From NCBI GenBank assembly GCA_023548195.1, contig JAJHZJ010000251.1, positions 186,001 to 250,000 of the forward strand: a stretch of 64,000 bases of DNA, given 5' to 3'. The position numbers were made by a program, and so were the translations under genes. The notes under the pieces were generated by a model that saw only the letters and a list, made by a program, of their open reading frames with translations, was not told the DNA's origin and searched no databases. Positions 28,549 through 40,809 of this stretch are shown in pieces (position 1 is the first letter of the stretch; every line of letters starts with the position of its first letter). The stretch comes from Bettongia penicillata ogilbyi (taxonomy: Eukaryota; Chordata; Mammalia; Diprotodontia; Potoroidae).

Positions 28549-29610
28549 TAAGGGGACTACATTCAATAATCATCAGGGATTTACTCAGCAATACAATTTG
28601 ACCACTAACCAAAACAAGCATTCTAAGGATTTGTGTGAACTGACAACCACTGCAAACATGAGGAAGAACATTTAGGAATAGAAGACTCAATGGTTTATGG
28701 TGATTTATAGGAGGTATGGTGTAATGAGACTAGCCCTAGACTAAGGGTTAAGAGACCTGGATTTTGAATCCAACAGCATCACTGATTAATTCACTAAGAG
28801 ATCTTGGCAAAGTTGCATTAGCTTTCTAGACCTCCATTTCCTTATCAGTCTAATGGAGATGATCAGTCAGTTATCCAGTATTTATTAAGCTCCTACTATG
28901 TGCCAAGCACAGGAGATACAAAGAAAAGCAAAAATAATCTCTGCTTCCAAACAGATTGCAGTCTAATAGAATAATTCCAATTCTAATAATTCCTATCTCC
29001 TAGTATAGGCTGGTTTAAGGATCAAGTAAGATAAAGAAATTTAGGAAAGGGCTTTGAACAGTATGTGGTTTAATTCAAGTGTAAAGTAACACTCACTTGC
29101 AGATGAGAGGGTCAGACTAGAGGATCCCCGCCATTCCTCTCAGCTAAAATTCACTGTGCTTCCACAGTTCCAGTGACAACTTGGTGAAGATCTTGCTTCA
29201 TAAGGAGTCTCAGAGAAGAGTGGAAAAGGTAATTCTCCCTTATGTCCTATAGAGGTGGTAAAGTGTTCTGTCATCTGGCTCTTCCCAGGTATTATTCCGT
29301 GTCTTATGAGGGCATGCTGCAATGTTGAAGGGGAAGGGAGCTGGTTAGGCTGAAGCTCAAGGCATTTGAAAGCAGGACACCCTAGAGGAGCACGAGTGTG
29401 TCTGAAGAAGGTGTTTGAAAAGTACAGGTGGAACTGACAGGTTATTAAATATATTTGCATTTCAATAATAGGCTTTAAGTCAGTCCAACAAGCATTTATT
29501 AAGTATCTGTTTAAGGCACTGGTGGATAAAAAGACAAAATGAAGGGGAATAAATCATCCCTGCCTCCAAGTAACTCACATTCCTCTGGAGAATACCACAT
29601 AAATAAGTGG
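28549..29610. other. intergenic, MIR and L2 scraps
   Basis: A MIR-like plus copy lies at about 28710-28860. L2-like reverse pieces lie at about 28880-28970 ('ctcctactatgtgccaagc') and about 29485-29600. No gene was seen. Confidence 0.5.
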
Positions 29611-29614
29611 ATTT

Positions 29615-29865
29615 GTTGTTCTTTAGTTGTTCAAGTCTGGTCTGATCCCATTTGGGGTTTTCTTGCCAAAGATACTGGAGTGGTTTGATATTTCCTTCTT
29701 CAGATCATTTTGCAAATAAGGAAACTGGGGCAAATAGGATTAAGTAGATTGCCCAAGGTCACACAGCTAGTTAGATCTAAGGCCAGATTTGAAGCTAGGA
29801 GTCTTCCTAACTCCAGGCTAGGCATTCTATCCACTACACCACCTAGCTACCCCAAGTAAGTGGTT
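29615..29865 (-). mobile_element. tRNA-derived marsupial SINE, minus
   Basis: 'ttgttctttagttgttcaag', 'ggggttttcttgccaaag', 'aaggtcacacagctag' and the reverse head 'ctatccactacaccacctag'. Confidence 0.85.
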
Positions 29866-31460
29866 ATGTGATTATTTTGAGGAAGAACAAAGCACTGGGA
29901 ATTAGGGGAATCAGGAAAAGTCTCTCCTAAGATGTGATGTATGATTTGGGGCTTGAAAAAAACCAGGGATTCTTAGAGATGGAGATGAGATGAGAGTAAA
30001 TTCCAGGCATAGGGAAGAACCTGTGCAAAAGCACAGGAAATATAATGCTGACACAGCAGGCAGTCCAGTGTCACTGAATATAGAATGAACCAAGTGGTGT
30101 CATATAAAATAAATCTGAAAAGGAAGCAGGAGGGACCCTGGGATGGTCTTTAAATGTCAAGTTGAAGAGTTGAAGACCCTCCTGAATCCACTTTCCTCCA
30201 ACAGCCCTTCAGCTGAGCCTTTCATGACCTCATTTTGACTCCCTTCATCATCCCAGTTGCTTTTTTCTTGATATCCTCAGGTTTGTCAATGTATGGTGTA
30301 GTGAGAAAGTGCTGTATTTGGAATGTGAGAGCTGTAGTTCAGATTCTGATTCCACTGCTTACTATGTGACCTTAGCAAGCCTGTGTGCCTCATCTCTGGG
30401 GCACATTTTAAGGGGATTTGACTTAATAATTTCTAAAGTCCTTTCCACCTAATCCTACATGACTTCCAAAGACACTTCCAACTCTAATTCAATGATTCAG
30501 CCATCTTCCCTAAAAAGGTAACATCCAAATGTAAACACAGTCCTCTAGGGGTGACATAACCAAGGCAGGACATATTAACCCAATGCGTTGGGAGGTATTA
30601 GGTTCTGAAGTATGTATCTGTTAACTCCTACATGTGAACCACTGTCTAAGTACTATGATCTCTAACACCTAAGAACCTATAGTCTAGTAAAGGTAAAAAT
30701 ACATACATATAATGTATATAATTGAACTTAATGGCTGCAGATCAGATTATTAATGTATGGCTATCCATCAGTCACAAAGTAAAGGCTTCAAGGATCCATC
30801 AAAAGAAAAGGTGGAGCTGAAGGGAGGATCCTGGCAAAAGAGATTTTGGGGCTGGTCCTAAAGAATGAGAGGGACAGGAACTGACAAAGAGGTAGAAAGG
30901 AGTTTCAGAAAGGACGAGAAGTAGGCAATGAGGTCTATGGGAAAAGAGGGAGAGGAAGGAGAAAACACTAGCCCCAACCTTCAAGAAGCTCCCAATTCCC
31001 AAACTTTGGTCTAAAATCAAAGATGTGAAGCCCAGTTCATGTCAGCCAACAAGAATTTTCTAAATGCTTACTGATAATACAAAGAAAGGCAGAAAAAACA
31101 TGGACCAGTGCCTGGTTCCTTAGGACCATGTCTAATTATCTAAAGAGGGAAAGAACATGCAAAAAAAATGTATGTATATAAGGAAACTTTCAATGGAAAG
31201 ACCACTTTGGAATCAAAAGAAATTTGTCTTTGAAGCCTTGCTGTGACACTTTCTAGGGCTTTATACCTGTCTGTTAAATTGACTAGCTTGATGAATACAG
31301 GTAAGTTACTTACCCTGCCTGAGTCTCAGTTTCCTTATCTGTAAAAACAAATGATAATGTATGTATTGCTTAGCTTGGAGGGTTATCAAGAGGAAAAGAC
31401 TTTGTAAATAAAATTCTACATAAATGGTGGTGCTGGTATCATAATTAGGTATTTTTAGGT
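29866..31460. other. intergenic, MIR/L2 remnants
   Basis: MIR-like copies lie at about 30290-30500 and 31305-31430 ('gagtctcagtttccttatctg'). The remainder is unique or too decayed to name. Confidence 0.45.
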
Positions 31461-31462
31461 AT

Positions 31463-31850
31463 GGGGCAGCTAGGTGGTGCAGAGGATAGAGCATCCAGCC
31501 CTGGAGTCAGAAGGATCTAAGTTCAAATCTGACTCTATATACCTGACATTAATTAGCTGTGTGCCTCTGAGCAAGTCACTTAATTCTAATTGCCTCCTCA
31601 AAAAAAATATTATGAGGTATGATCAGTGTATAGACTGAAGTAATGACTATAGGAATAGGAACATGGTAGGGGTGAGGGACACAGCCAAGTGATTCTACAT
31701 TAATTCAGCTTAAGATATCGGCCTCAGCCTAATGGGTAGAGAGCTGGCCCTAGAATCAGGAAGACCTGGGTTCAAGATCTACCTCTGATTTTTTACTGGC
31801 TGTGTGACTCCAGGCAGTCACTTAACCTTAACTCTAAGAAACTCTCTCCA
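31463..31850 (+). mobile_element. two tRNA-derived SINE copies
   Basis: The first copy, about 31463-31610, begins ggggcagctaggtggtgcag. A second, more diverged head lies at about 31725-31830 ('gggtagagagctggccctag', 'ctgtgtgactccaggcagtc'). Confidence 0.75.
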
Positions 31851-32540
31851 ATTGTAAGTTGCAGAGAAGGTGTCATCTGCATTAGCAGAGTGAGTTTCCT
31901 ATCGCCGTGCACTCCCAGGGCCAGTCCCTATTCCCTAAGATACCGGCTTTGTTCATCAAGTCATACTGTTTTTTCTTATATTAAGAGACAATGTGGTGTA
32001 GCATATAAGAAACAGTAACAGTAGTAGGTTGTATATAGTGCTTTAAAAGGTTTCCAAGGTGCTTTATAAATATTATCTCATTTTATCCTCCCAATAACCC
32101 TGGGAAGTAAGTGCTAATAAAAGCTATCATTTACAAAGAGCTTTCAGGTTTGTGATGCCCTTAATAAATAGTATCTCAAATCTCCTATGTCTCACAGCCC
32201 AGTCCTGGGTGTAAGGTCCAAGGTATTTTAGCCTCTCTCAGCTTCAGTGTCCTCATCTGTAAAAGGTATAAAATGCCAGCCTGAAAACAAATATGAAGGT
32301 CACCCACTTTAAAGGGTTCCTGGGAGGAAAGTGTTTTGTAAAACTTGTGCTACTATATAAATATGCACGTTATCATGGAGCTCACAGTATATAGAAAATC
32401 CCATTTTTTAAAAATAAAAATAAAATTGTCTAGACACTTCTCACTCTAGCTTGCACTTGTGCAAGTACATTGTGTAAGTACACTGATTGAAGTAAAATGA
32501 TATAAATATTTATACAAAATGCTTAGAGGCAATAAGACCT
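31851..32540. other. MIR mosaic
   Basis: Plus MIR-like blocks at about 32010-32330 ('gctttataaatattatctc', 'cctcatctgtaaaagg'). No gene was seen. Confidence 0.5.
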
Positions 32541-32554
32541 AGGACTTCTGCTAT

Positions 32555-32975
32555 ATACTGGTTGTTTTCCCCTGTTGGTCTTGTCTCTGACTCTGGACTT
32601 CAGAGGCATGTCTCGGCTGCTGTCCCATCGTAGAACTTCCTCTAGGCTCTCCTTCATCCTAGAACATCCTGCCACCCACACTTATCTTGGAATATCCCTC
32701 TGCAAGGTCCGCCCCCCACCATGAGCTTCTCCTAAAGCTTCCATTGTGTGAAGGAGCCCTGGCCAACCTGCGCTCTGACAAGTGGATCACAGTTTCACAT
32801 ACCCCAACCATCCTTGCATTCCCACATTCTGAATTCTTCTCCTGATCTTGCCCTTTTGTCACTTAAGATTGCTAATTTGTGACTTCTGTGTCTGGTATGG
32901 GAGGCAATAAATGGTTATTTGCAAGAGCTGAACTCAACTGTAGTGTAGTTTGCAAAATTTTCTCTGCATCAGTTG
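32555..32975 (+). repeat. possible solo LTR
   Basis: A roughly 400-bp non-repeat-looking block with CT-rich body and AATAAA near 32906, followed by a short terminal part ending around 'gcaagagctgaactc'. This layout suits an old LTR, but I found no partner or clear TG/CA borders. Confidence 0.3.
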
Positions 32976-33267
32976 AACCCTAAGGCAAAATTTCTCTTTT
33001 TATATAAGTTATGATCATCATGAGGTGCTAAATAATCTAAACTTTCACTTTCAGTTTTTCTAAACAATTTAAGTAGGATGAACTCTGGCCTTCTCCAGGA
33101 TACTAATGATCAGCAGTGTCTCAGACGGATAATCTCAAAATGTTATGGCAGAAATAGAAATTACAGATAACAAACCTTCCCACTCCCCAAATTTTTCAAA
33201 GTTTCAGCCCCAACCAAGATCTAGGTGTCCCAGCTCACAGTCCAGGGCTTTTTCCACTTAGTAATAA

Positions 33268-33284
33268 TAAAAATAATTAGACAG
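33268..33284 (+). repeat. target site duplication, left, of HAL1 copy 1
   Basis: taaaaataattagacag is repeated exactly at 36295-36311, bracketing the retroelement. The A-rich 5' side is typical of an L1-endonuclease target. Part of the right copy's A-run could also be poly(A) tail. Confidence 0.85.
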
Positions 33285-34125
33285 GGGGCGGAGCCAAGAT
33301 GGCGGAGTAGAAGGACGCACATTTACGAGCTCCGAGCCCACAACCCATGGAATTGAGGTAAAAGGAGATCCCCATAAATTCTGAATCTCTGCAGGGGGTG
33401 CATAAACATAGGGGAAGAGATTTCCATTCCACTGAACCCTGGAGAGCCGTCCCCGGGGTCCATCGCACCCCGGAAAGGGACCCCACCCCCACCCCTGGCC
33501 GCGACCCAGAGAAGCTGACCCGAGCAGACTTCAGAGAGGAAAGCTCCGGGGGAAGCTCCGGCAGCTGGGAAAGTCCCTCCGCCCACAGAAGCTACAGGTC
33601 AGTAAGAAAGAAAGCTGCGATAGGGGAGGGGAGCGGAGCGCCTCCGTGACTCGGGCCCCCTCGGGAGGAAGCGGCTGCGGCAGAGATGGGGGCAGAGACG
33701 GGGGCAGGAAGCAGCGGAGGCAGAGGCGTGGGCGGGCGGCTGAGGTGGCAACAGCCCGGGACTCAGGAATCCCCCAGCAGCAGGTAGGATCTTCAATACT
33801 GAAGGTCTTTCCAACCTGAGGGAGCCGAGTAGGGGAGACGGCCCTGCCCCCACCCTGCTCTACGGCTGAACGCCTCTGAATAAAACCCCCAAGGGAGCTG
33901 AGCACAGCAGGCGGGGCCCCCCACCCCCACCGCTCTGTTCCTGAAAGTCTCTGCAGAAAACCCCTGAGGGCCCAAGATTAGAAAGCGGCCCTGCCCCCCA
34001 CCCTTGCGCCAGAACTAAAGTTTGCCGCGGGAAAGCGCATTTGAATCTCAGAGGCCAAGCACTAGCTGGGCGGATCCAGGCAGGGGTGGAAAGGAATCTC
34101 AGAAATCACGTAACTGGCTGGGAAA

Positions 34126-34707
34126 ATGCCTAGAAAGGGGAAGAAAAATAAGACTTTGGAGAGTTTTTTCCAACAAATGCAAATGATCCCGACCTTCGGA
34201 TCTGATGGGGAGGACGAGAACGTATTTTTCCCATCAGGGAAAGATGTGGAGGGCGGGGCCTCAGTACCCCAGACACCCCAGGGGGGTGTTGGGTGGGCTC
34301 AGGCCTTGGAAGAGCTTAAAAAGGATTTTGAAAAGCAAGTTAGACAGGTGGAGGAAAGACTGGGAAGAGAAATGACAAAGATGCAAGAAGAGTATGAAAA
34401 AAAGGTCAATATCTTGGTAAAGGAGACCCAAAAAAATGCTGAGGAAATTAACACCTTGAAAAATAGGCTCACTCAATTGGCAAAAGAGGTTCAAAAAGCC
34501 AATGAGGAGAAGAATGCATTCAAAAGCAGAATGAGCCAAATGGAAAAAGAGGCTCAAAAGCTCACTGAATTTAATAGTTCTCTCAAAATTAGAATGGAAC
34601 AGATGGAGTCTAATGACTTTATGAGAAACCAAGAAATCACCAAACAAAACCAAAAGAACGATAAAATAGAAGAGAATGTGAAATATCTCATGGGAAAAAA
34701 CAACTGA
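34126..34707 (+). pseudogene. HAL1 ORF1, 5' part (N-terminal tail and coiled coil)
   Basis: It begins MPRKGKKNK, a basic N-terminus, followed by a long heptad-rich coiled coil (about residues 60-180) with many Lys/Glu/Gln, as in L1 ORF1p. It stops early after VKYLMGKNN because the A-run at 34695-34700 is one base too long relative to the downstream frame. Confidence 0.8.
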
Positions 34708-35233
34708 CCTGGAAAATAGATCCAGGAGAGACAACTTAAAAATTATGGGTCTACCTGAAAACCATGATCAAAAAAAGAGCCTAGACATCGTCTTGCATGA
34801 AATTATCAAGGAAAACTGCCCTGACATTCTAGGACCAGAGGGCAAAATAAGTATTGAAAGAATCCATCGATCACCACCTGAAAGAGACCCAAAAAGAGAA
34901 ACTCCTAGGAACATTGTGGCCAAATTCCAGAATTCCCAGCTCAAGGAAAAAATCTTGCAAGCAGCTAGAAAGAAACAATTCCAGTACTGTGGAAATACAA
35001 TCAGGATAACCCAAGATCTAGCAGCTTCTACATTAAGGGATCGAAGGGCGTGGAATAGGATATTCCAGAAGGCAAAGGAACTAGGACTCAAACCAAGAAT
35101 CACCTACCCAGCTAAACTGAGTATAATACTTCAGGGGAAAATATGGTCTTTCAATGAAACAGAGGACTTTCAATCATTCTTGATGAAAAAACCAGAGCTG
35201 AAAAGAAAATTTGACTTTCAAACACAAGAATGA
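34708..35233 (+). pseudogene. HAL1 ORF1, 3' part (RRM and C-terminal domain)
   Basis: In the second frame it continues through GLPENHDQKKS, the RRM-like block with ERIHRSPPERDPKRETPRN, then QFQYCGNTIRITQDL and the C-terminal domain ending FDFQTQE. This is the typical L1 ORF1p order. Apart from the single frameshift the reading frame is intact, so the copy is young. Confidence 0.8.
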
Positions 35234-36294
35234 GAGGAAGCATGCAAAAATAAACAGCAAGGAGAAGTATTAAGGGACTTACCAGAAATGAACTGTTTGC
35301 ATTCATACATGGAAGGACAATATTTCTAACTCTTAAAACTTTTCAGTATCTGGGTGGTTGGTGGGACCACACATACACATGTACACGCATGCACACATAT
35401 ACACACATGCATTCACATGCAGAGACAGAGAGCACAGATTGAACTGAATAGGATGGGACCATACCTTAAAAGAAATTAAGGTAAATGGTGAGAGAGAAAT
35501 GTAGTGAGAGGAAAGAGGGGGGAAATGGAAGGGGGTAACTATATGTCATTTAAGAGGCAAGTAGGAGATGTTCTTAGTGGAGGGAAAAAGAGGAGAGCTG
35601 AGGAAAAAAAACAAACAAACAAACAAACAAACAAAAGTTTACCCTCATCACATTTGACTAAACGAAGGAGTGAAATGCACACTCATTTTGGTATGAAAAC
35701 CTATTTTACAGTATAAGAAAGCGGGGGAGAAGGAGATATTGGGGGGGGCGATGGAAGGGAGGGCAAAGGGAGGAGGGAGTAATTGAAAGTCAATACTTGG
35801 GGAGGGACAGGATCAAAGGACAGAAGAGAAACAATGAGGGGCAGGTTAGGAGGGATGGCAGTTCAGTTAGTCTTACACAACACGACTATCAGGAAGGTCA
35901 TTTGCAAAGCTACACAGATATGGCCTATAATGAATTGCCTGCCGTACCAAAGGGAATGGGTGGGGAGGGAGGGATGGGGAGAATTTGGAACTCAAAGTTT
36001 TAGGAACAATTGTTTAGTATTGTTGTTGCAACTAGGAAAGAAGACATACAGTTAATGAGGAATAGAAAGTCATCTGGCCCTACAGGAGAAAAGAGAAGAT
36101 AGAGACAAGGGAAGGGAGGGATGACAGAAGAGAGGACAGATTGGAGATAGGGAAAATTAGATTGCTTGGGGTATTGGGGTGGGGGGAGGGGATAAAAGGG
36201 GAGAAAATTTGGAACCCAAAAATTTGTGAAAATGAATGTAAAAAGCTCAATAAATAAATAAATAAATAAATAAATAAAATAAAATAAAATAAAA
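35234..36294 (+). other. HAL1 copy 1 3' UTR
   Basis: It holds an imperfect (CA)n block at about 35371-35421, purine-rich stretches and a short (CAAA)n. The end reads 'aatttgtgaaaatgaatg' before the tail. It is homologous on the opposite strand to 49607-50640 and 62605-63639. Confidence 0.8.
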
Positions 36295-36311
36295 TAAAAA
36301 TAATTAGACAG
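36295..36311 (+). repeat. target site duplication, right, of HAL1 copy 1
   Basis: Exact copy of 33268-33284. Confidence 0.85.
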
Positions 36312-36545
36312 CAAGGTGTCTCAGTGGATAGAGTGTTCACCCCAGAGTCAAGAAGATCTGAGTTCAAATTCAGACTCAGATATTGACTAACTGTATAACC
36401 CTAGACATGTCACTCAGTGTCCTCATCTGTTGGATAGGGGTAACAAAAGCACCAAATTCACAGGATTGTTATAAAGATCAAATGAGATAATACAATGTAA
36501 AATGTTTAAGAACCTTAAATAGCATGTAAATGTTAGGTTCTATTA
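36312..36545 (+). mobile_element. tRNA-derived SINE / MIR-like copy
   Basis: 'caaggtgtctcagtggatag', 'gttcaaattcagactcagat', 'aggattgttataaagatc'. The HAL1 inserted at its 5' border. Confidence 0.7.
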
Positions 36546-38080
36546 ATGTATAATCCCTACAACAATCCTAGGACGTATTAAGTGCAAGTATTTGTATACC
36601 CATTTAACAGGTGAAGAAATGGTCTCAGAGAGGTAAATCAATTTGTCATTTTCAGTGTGTATGTTTACTGGTGGAGCCCTGACTATGTTCCCCTGGTAAT
36701 GTGTTGCTAGCCTATTAATGATACTGCTCTACACAGAGTGACATTTGAATACTGGGAGTGTCTTGGCTTCATCCTTCCTTACCCACCGAGCCTCACTTTC
36801 CTCTCTGCTCTGGTGCTTTCTGTCACCATCCCCTGTACACCTAGTTCAGCAGCAATGACCTCATTTCCTCCACTAAACAACAAAGGAATGACCTGATTAA
36901 TCCCAGCCAGAGCAATGAACCCACTCCTATACTACGGTATACAGTTAGAAATAACTTATTCATCCATTTGGGGCCTTGGAAAGTCAAGTACATTTTTACA
37001 CCTCAGATTAGACAGGTAAGAAAAACTCCCAGGCTCCAGTAATGAGAATCATGAATATTGAGGACAACCTTTCAAAGCTTAGACCCTTAGAGGCCTTTAA
37101 GGGAAACAGCTGCAGAAGTAAAATACTGCATCCCCAGCCTAGCTCCCCACAAAGCAGAGCCCTTTGTTTAAAGCTATTCAAATGTTTTGAGTAGAAATGA
37201 AAAAGACATTCAGAGGCCTGTGTCTAGTAAGAGATGAAAAGGCTTCAGGTGGTTGCTTTCTGGAGCTCTCTCAGGAGTACTTGCTGATGACAGTAACAAC
37301 TCACACTTGAGTAGTACACTCTTTCCTTTGAAAGCAGCCCGAGATGGCATTAACGATTTGGTGAACTAAGTCACAAGCACCTTCTCCAAAGCCCTGCCTT
37401 GATTTCCAAAGTCTACAACAGTAGAATGAAAGCATGGCAGTTTTACTACGCCAAAAATGACTTCCAGTGACATATTGGTAAGAGATGGTGTCTGCTTTTA
37501 GAAGGACTGTTCTAAAAAATTAGGCACACATAGGCTCATAATTCCTCAGTTGTGACAACCAACGAGAAGAAAATTGTGAGTTCGTAAAGTCAGTTTTGTT
37601 GAATGTCTAAAGGTGATATGAAATATAATTTCATGAGATAACTGGTCACCTTATTTGTAGTACTCACGATAAATCTTTACCAAACAACTAAAATAGTTTG
37701 AATTTATGTTTCAATCATACTATCATACTAAAATTCTACTAACTTGATGAGGCCCCTGCAATTAATTCTTGGCAACTTCAATGCAAAGGTGGGCATAGAG
37801 GAGAGATTACTACATTGAGAATATCACAGAACAATCCATGTAACAAGAAGTTAGATACACCACTGACTCATATTAAGCACGTTTTATGTGGTTATATGGC
37901 TATTACACATTAAAAATAGGAAGCCTAGATATTTCAGTTTCAGGTCCAACACTTTCCACTGGGTTATATCATTGACAGAAGAAAGGTAACTGGAAGGAAA
38001 GTAGGTTTTAGATGATAAAATTTATTTCATTTTGGCATATGTTGAGTTTGAGGTACAAGTCCAATTAGAGAGAGATAAAG
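36546..38080. other. 1.5 kb of unique DNA
   Basis: No SINE or LINE and no ORF of note. It is the longest repeat-poor stretch here apart from SFTPA and its flank, so it is a candidate for regulatory sequence, though I see no specific element. Confidence 0.4.
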
Positions 38081-38084
38081 AAAA

Positions 38085-38330
38085 AGGGTGGCATCATGGA
38101 TATATGGCTGCAGTTGGACTCAGGAAGCCCTAAATTCAAATTCTGACTCTAATACTTGTTAGCTGTGTGACTCTGGTCAAGTCATTTATCTTCTCTCAAC
38201 CTCATTTCTTCCTCTGTAAAATGAGGATAGCACCTACCTCACAAGATTACGATGAGGATCAAATGAAATAGCATATGAACTGCTCTGTAAACCCTAAAGC
38301 GCTACATAAATCCTAGTTATCATCAGCATC
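38085..38330 (+). repeat. MIR/THER SINE
   Basis: 'gtggcatcatggatatatgg', 'gctgtgtgactctggtcaag', 'acctacctcacaagattac' and 'gcgctacataaatcc' follow the MIR order. Confidence 0.75.
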
Positions 38331-38806
38331 ATTCTCATTACTATTTCTAGCCTATGCTACCTCAGTTTTTGATCTTCCCTGGAAAAATAGGATTTCCTTT
38401 GATCTTCCCTATAGCTATCATGCTTAGATATTAAATAAATACCTTGGTGATGATTGGAATATACAAGCTCCTTTGCAAAGTTTCTCTAGGCAACCACTCT
38501 GGGGTTTTCCATATCTAAACCCCTCCAGTTCCCAGACTGCTCCAGAAGAGGAACTGTCTACATTACCATCCTCACCTGACTGAGTTTCTTGCCATTTCAT
38601 CAACAATCTGGCCAACCAGAAGGCTGGGTCATGGCTGTTTTCTTAACAAACACTTGCCATTGTGATTGTATTGTCACCAAATACCATGGGATCTATGTCA
38701 CACAGTACACACAACAAACACAGTGTCAGTTATGATAAGGCTTTCCCCACACGGATCTCACCAACAGTTCTGTCTCTCAGAATTAGCATGACATAGATGC
38801 TTTCAC

Positions 38807-38914
38807 CTTCTTGTCACGTACAAGAAGAAACCAGCGGAGATTGTTTTCTTTAGGCCATTGACCGAAAAAGAGAACTCAAAGCACCGCTCGGAAATCTCAT
38901 CATTTTTGATGCTT
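38807..38914 (-). CDS. weak candidate coding exon, gene unknown
   Basis: On the minus strand an acceptor (GTGGTCAG) is followed by about 35 open codons reading SIKNDEISERCFEFSF, then VNGLKKTISAGFFLYVTR, closed by AGAAG|GTGAAA, a fair donor. The stretch contains several CpGs in a CpG-poor neighbourhood, which hints at selection or a recent retrocopy. I cannot assign a family. No partner exon was found, and a decayed pseudogene fragment is equally possible. Confidence 0.2.
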
Positions 38915-38921
38915 CTGACCA

Positions 38922-40090
38922 CTAGAGATGAGGCATTTGAGGATAGTTTCCCATTGGCTCATGTGCTTCTCCAGGAAAAAGGACTGCTATGGGTTTATTT
39001 CAAACTATAGGGGGTGACACAATATAGCACGTGAGATTTTAGCTTTTAATGATGTAGGAGATCAGGGATTTCATCTAATCCAGCCCCTCATTTTACAGAG
39101 AAGGAACCTGAAGCTCGTAGAGGGTTGACCTTGGGTTTGCTCAAGGTGACTCAGGTAGAAAGTAGCAGGATTAGGATTTGAATGCAAGTACTCTGACTCC
39201 AGGCCCAGCACTCTAAATACTGAGCCATGATGCTTCCCCACAAATAAACTGTCCCATATGACCTTGGGCTTACAATCACTACACCCTAAACAACTAAACT
39301 AATTCTCCTTAACCTGTATACTTTTTCTACTAAGAAATAACTGATAGAATTCAGGTATGCAGATTCTGGTTCTCATGTCCAGCATCCTTCGATGCTGCTA
39401 GAAACTGACTTGGAGTCAAAAAGCTACACTAAATGCAGGAAACTTGGCATTTTGAGAGATTATTAAAAATCACTCACAGAGCATTTTTAAATTTGCAAGA
39501 CATTTTACTCAAATGATCTCATTTGATCTACAACAACAGTCCTGAGATGTAGGAACTGCTATCCTTTTTTCCTTTTTCTTTTCTTTCTTTCTTTTCTTAA
39601 TTTTTTTTACAAATGAGGAAATTGAAGCTTGGAAAACTTAAGTGACTTAACAGAGCACTGGCTTCCTTAGGTGTCACAAGCCAATGGTTCTTATCAGTAC
39701 ACATAGTATGCTTCTCCTTAGCCCATTTTGGGTGATTATTCCCTTGAGGGAATATGTGCTAGGTTCAACTGTTAGTCCCCTGACTTACCCTTCACCTCAA
39801 AGTTGACAGAATGGCTTAGACCTTAGACTTAAAGCTAGAAAGGACTTTAAAGATCACCTAATCCACTCCTACTCATTTAAAGTTAAGTACCCTATCTACT
39901 GAGGTTGCAGAGCCAAAATCTCAAGCCAAATTAGAGGCTGCCTTCCTCTCCAGCACTGTTTCTACAGTAGTCCCAGTGGCAGGGAAGCCACTGCCCTATT
40001 CCCACTTATGCTAGTGCTTTACTTTTGCAGTCCATTAATAATCTAAGATCTTTCCCAAAAACTGCTATTCCATTTCAACCAGTCAACAAG
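38922..40090. other. intergenic, minus MIR fragments
   Basis: Minus MIR copies lie at about 39060-39235 ('ttttacagagaaggaacctg') and about 39470-39660 ('acaaatgaggaaattgaag'), with a scrap at about 39830-39940. No gene was seen. Confidence 0.5.
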
Positions 40091-40094
40091 CCTT

Positions 40095-40345
40095 TATTTG
40101 TTGCTGCTTAGTTGATACAGTTGTGTCTTCATGACCCCATTTGGAGTTTTCTTGGTAAAGATACTGAAGTGATTTGACATTTTCTTCTCCAGCTCATTTT
40201 ACATATGGAAAAAGTGAGGCTAACAGGGTTAAGTGACTTGCCCAAGGTCACACAGCTGGTAAGTGTCTGAGGCCAGGTTTGAATTCAGAAAAATGAGTCT
40301 TCTTGACCTGGCATTCTATATTCACTGTGCCAGCTAAGCATCTAC
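40095..40345 (-). mobile_element. tRNA-derived marsupial SINE, minus
   Basis: 'tttggagttttcttggtaaag', 'gggttaagtgacttgccc', 'aaggtcacacagctgg' and a reverse head near 'cactgtgccagctaagc'. Confidence 0.8.
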
Positions 40346-40809
40346 CTACTATTTGCCAGGTACTTTGTTAAATATTTAGTCATATCAACATAAAGAATAA
40401 AATAATCCCTACACTCACATATTTGTGCTATTGATTTTTTTAATTCAGCAAAGAAGGTTCTACATTCATTCTTATTGAATGTTGCCTTATTGAACTAAGC
40501 CCATCATTCCTATTCTTAGACCTTTTTAGATATCAACTCTATCATCCAGTGTAGTAGCTCTCCCTCACAGCTTCAAACCATCAGAAATATTTCTAAGGAT
40601 GGCATATAGAATTTCAACTGAGTCAATGATAAAAGTGTATAAGAGATACACTATCAAGGATATTAACGAAGTTTCTCATCTTACATCCCAGAATAAGTAA
40701 GTATATATAAAAGTAAATATCTAGAATTTTTTTTATATCTACAGACAGCACAGCCAGAAACAATGTGACTTTCTACATGAAGATCTCTAACTCTGCTTTC
40801 TATTTGCAG

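Larger units (their letters stand above)
33285..36294 (+). mobile_element. full-length ORF1-only LINE (half-L1, HAL1) copy 1
   Basis: It starts ggggcggagccaagatggcg, the usual marsupial L1 5' end, with a CpG-rich 5' UTR of about 840 bp. ORF1 (34126-35233, one frameshift) is followed directly by about 1 kb of 3' UTR, and it ends in (AAATA/AATAA)n. There is no ORF2 at all. The same ORF1-to-3'UTR junction is seen in the copies at 49.6 and 62.6 kb, so the lack of ORF2 is a family trait. ORF1p is a trimeric RNA-binding chaperone; mobilisation would need ORF2 protein from an autonomous L1. A 17-bp target site duplication shows a complete insertion. Confidence 0.85.

Noticed and set aside
33277..33975. 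Several overlapping frames on both strands at 33.3-34.0 kb with high GC
   Set aside because: They lie in the CpG-rich 5' UTR of HAL1 copy 1. The GC-rich composition belongs to the retroelement promoter, not a CpG-island gene.
34261..34734. 157-codon minus frame opposite HAL1 ORF1
   Set aside because: Shadow of the Lys/Glu-rich coiled coil on the other strand; Leu/Phe-rich as expected for antisense of AAR/GAR codons.
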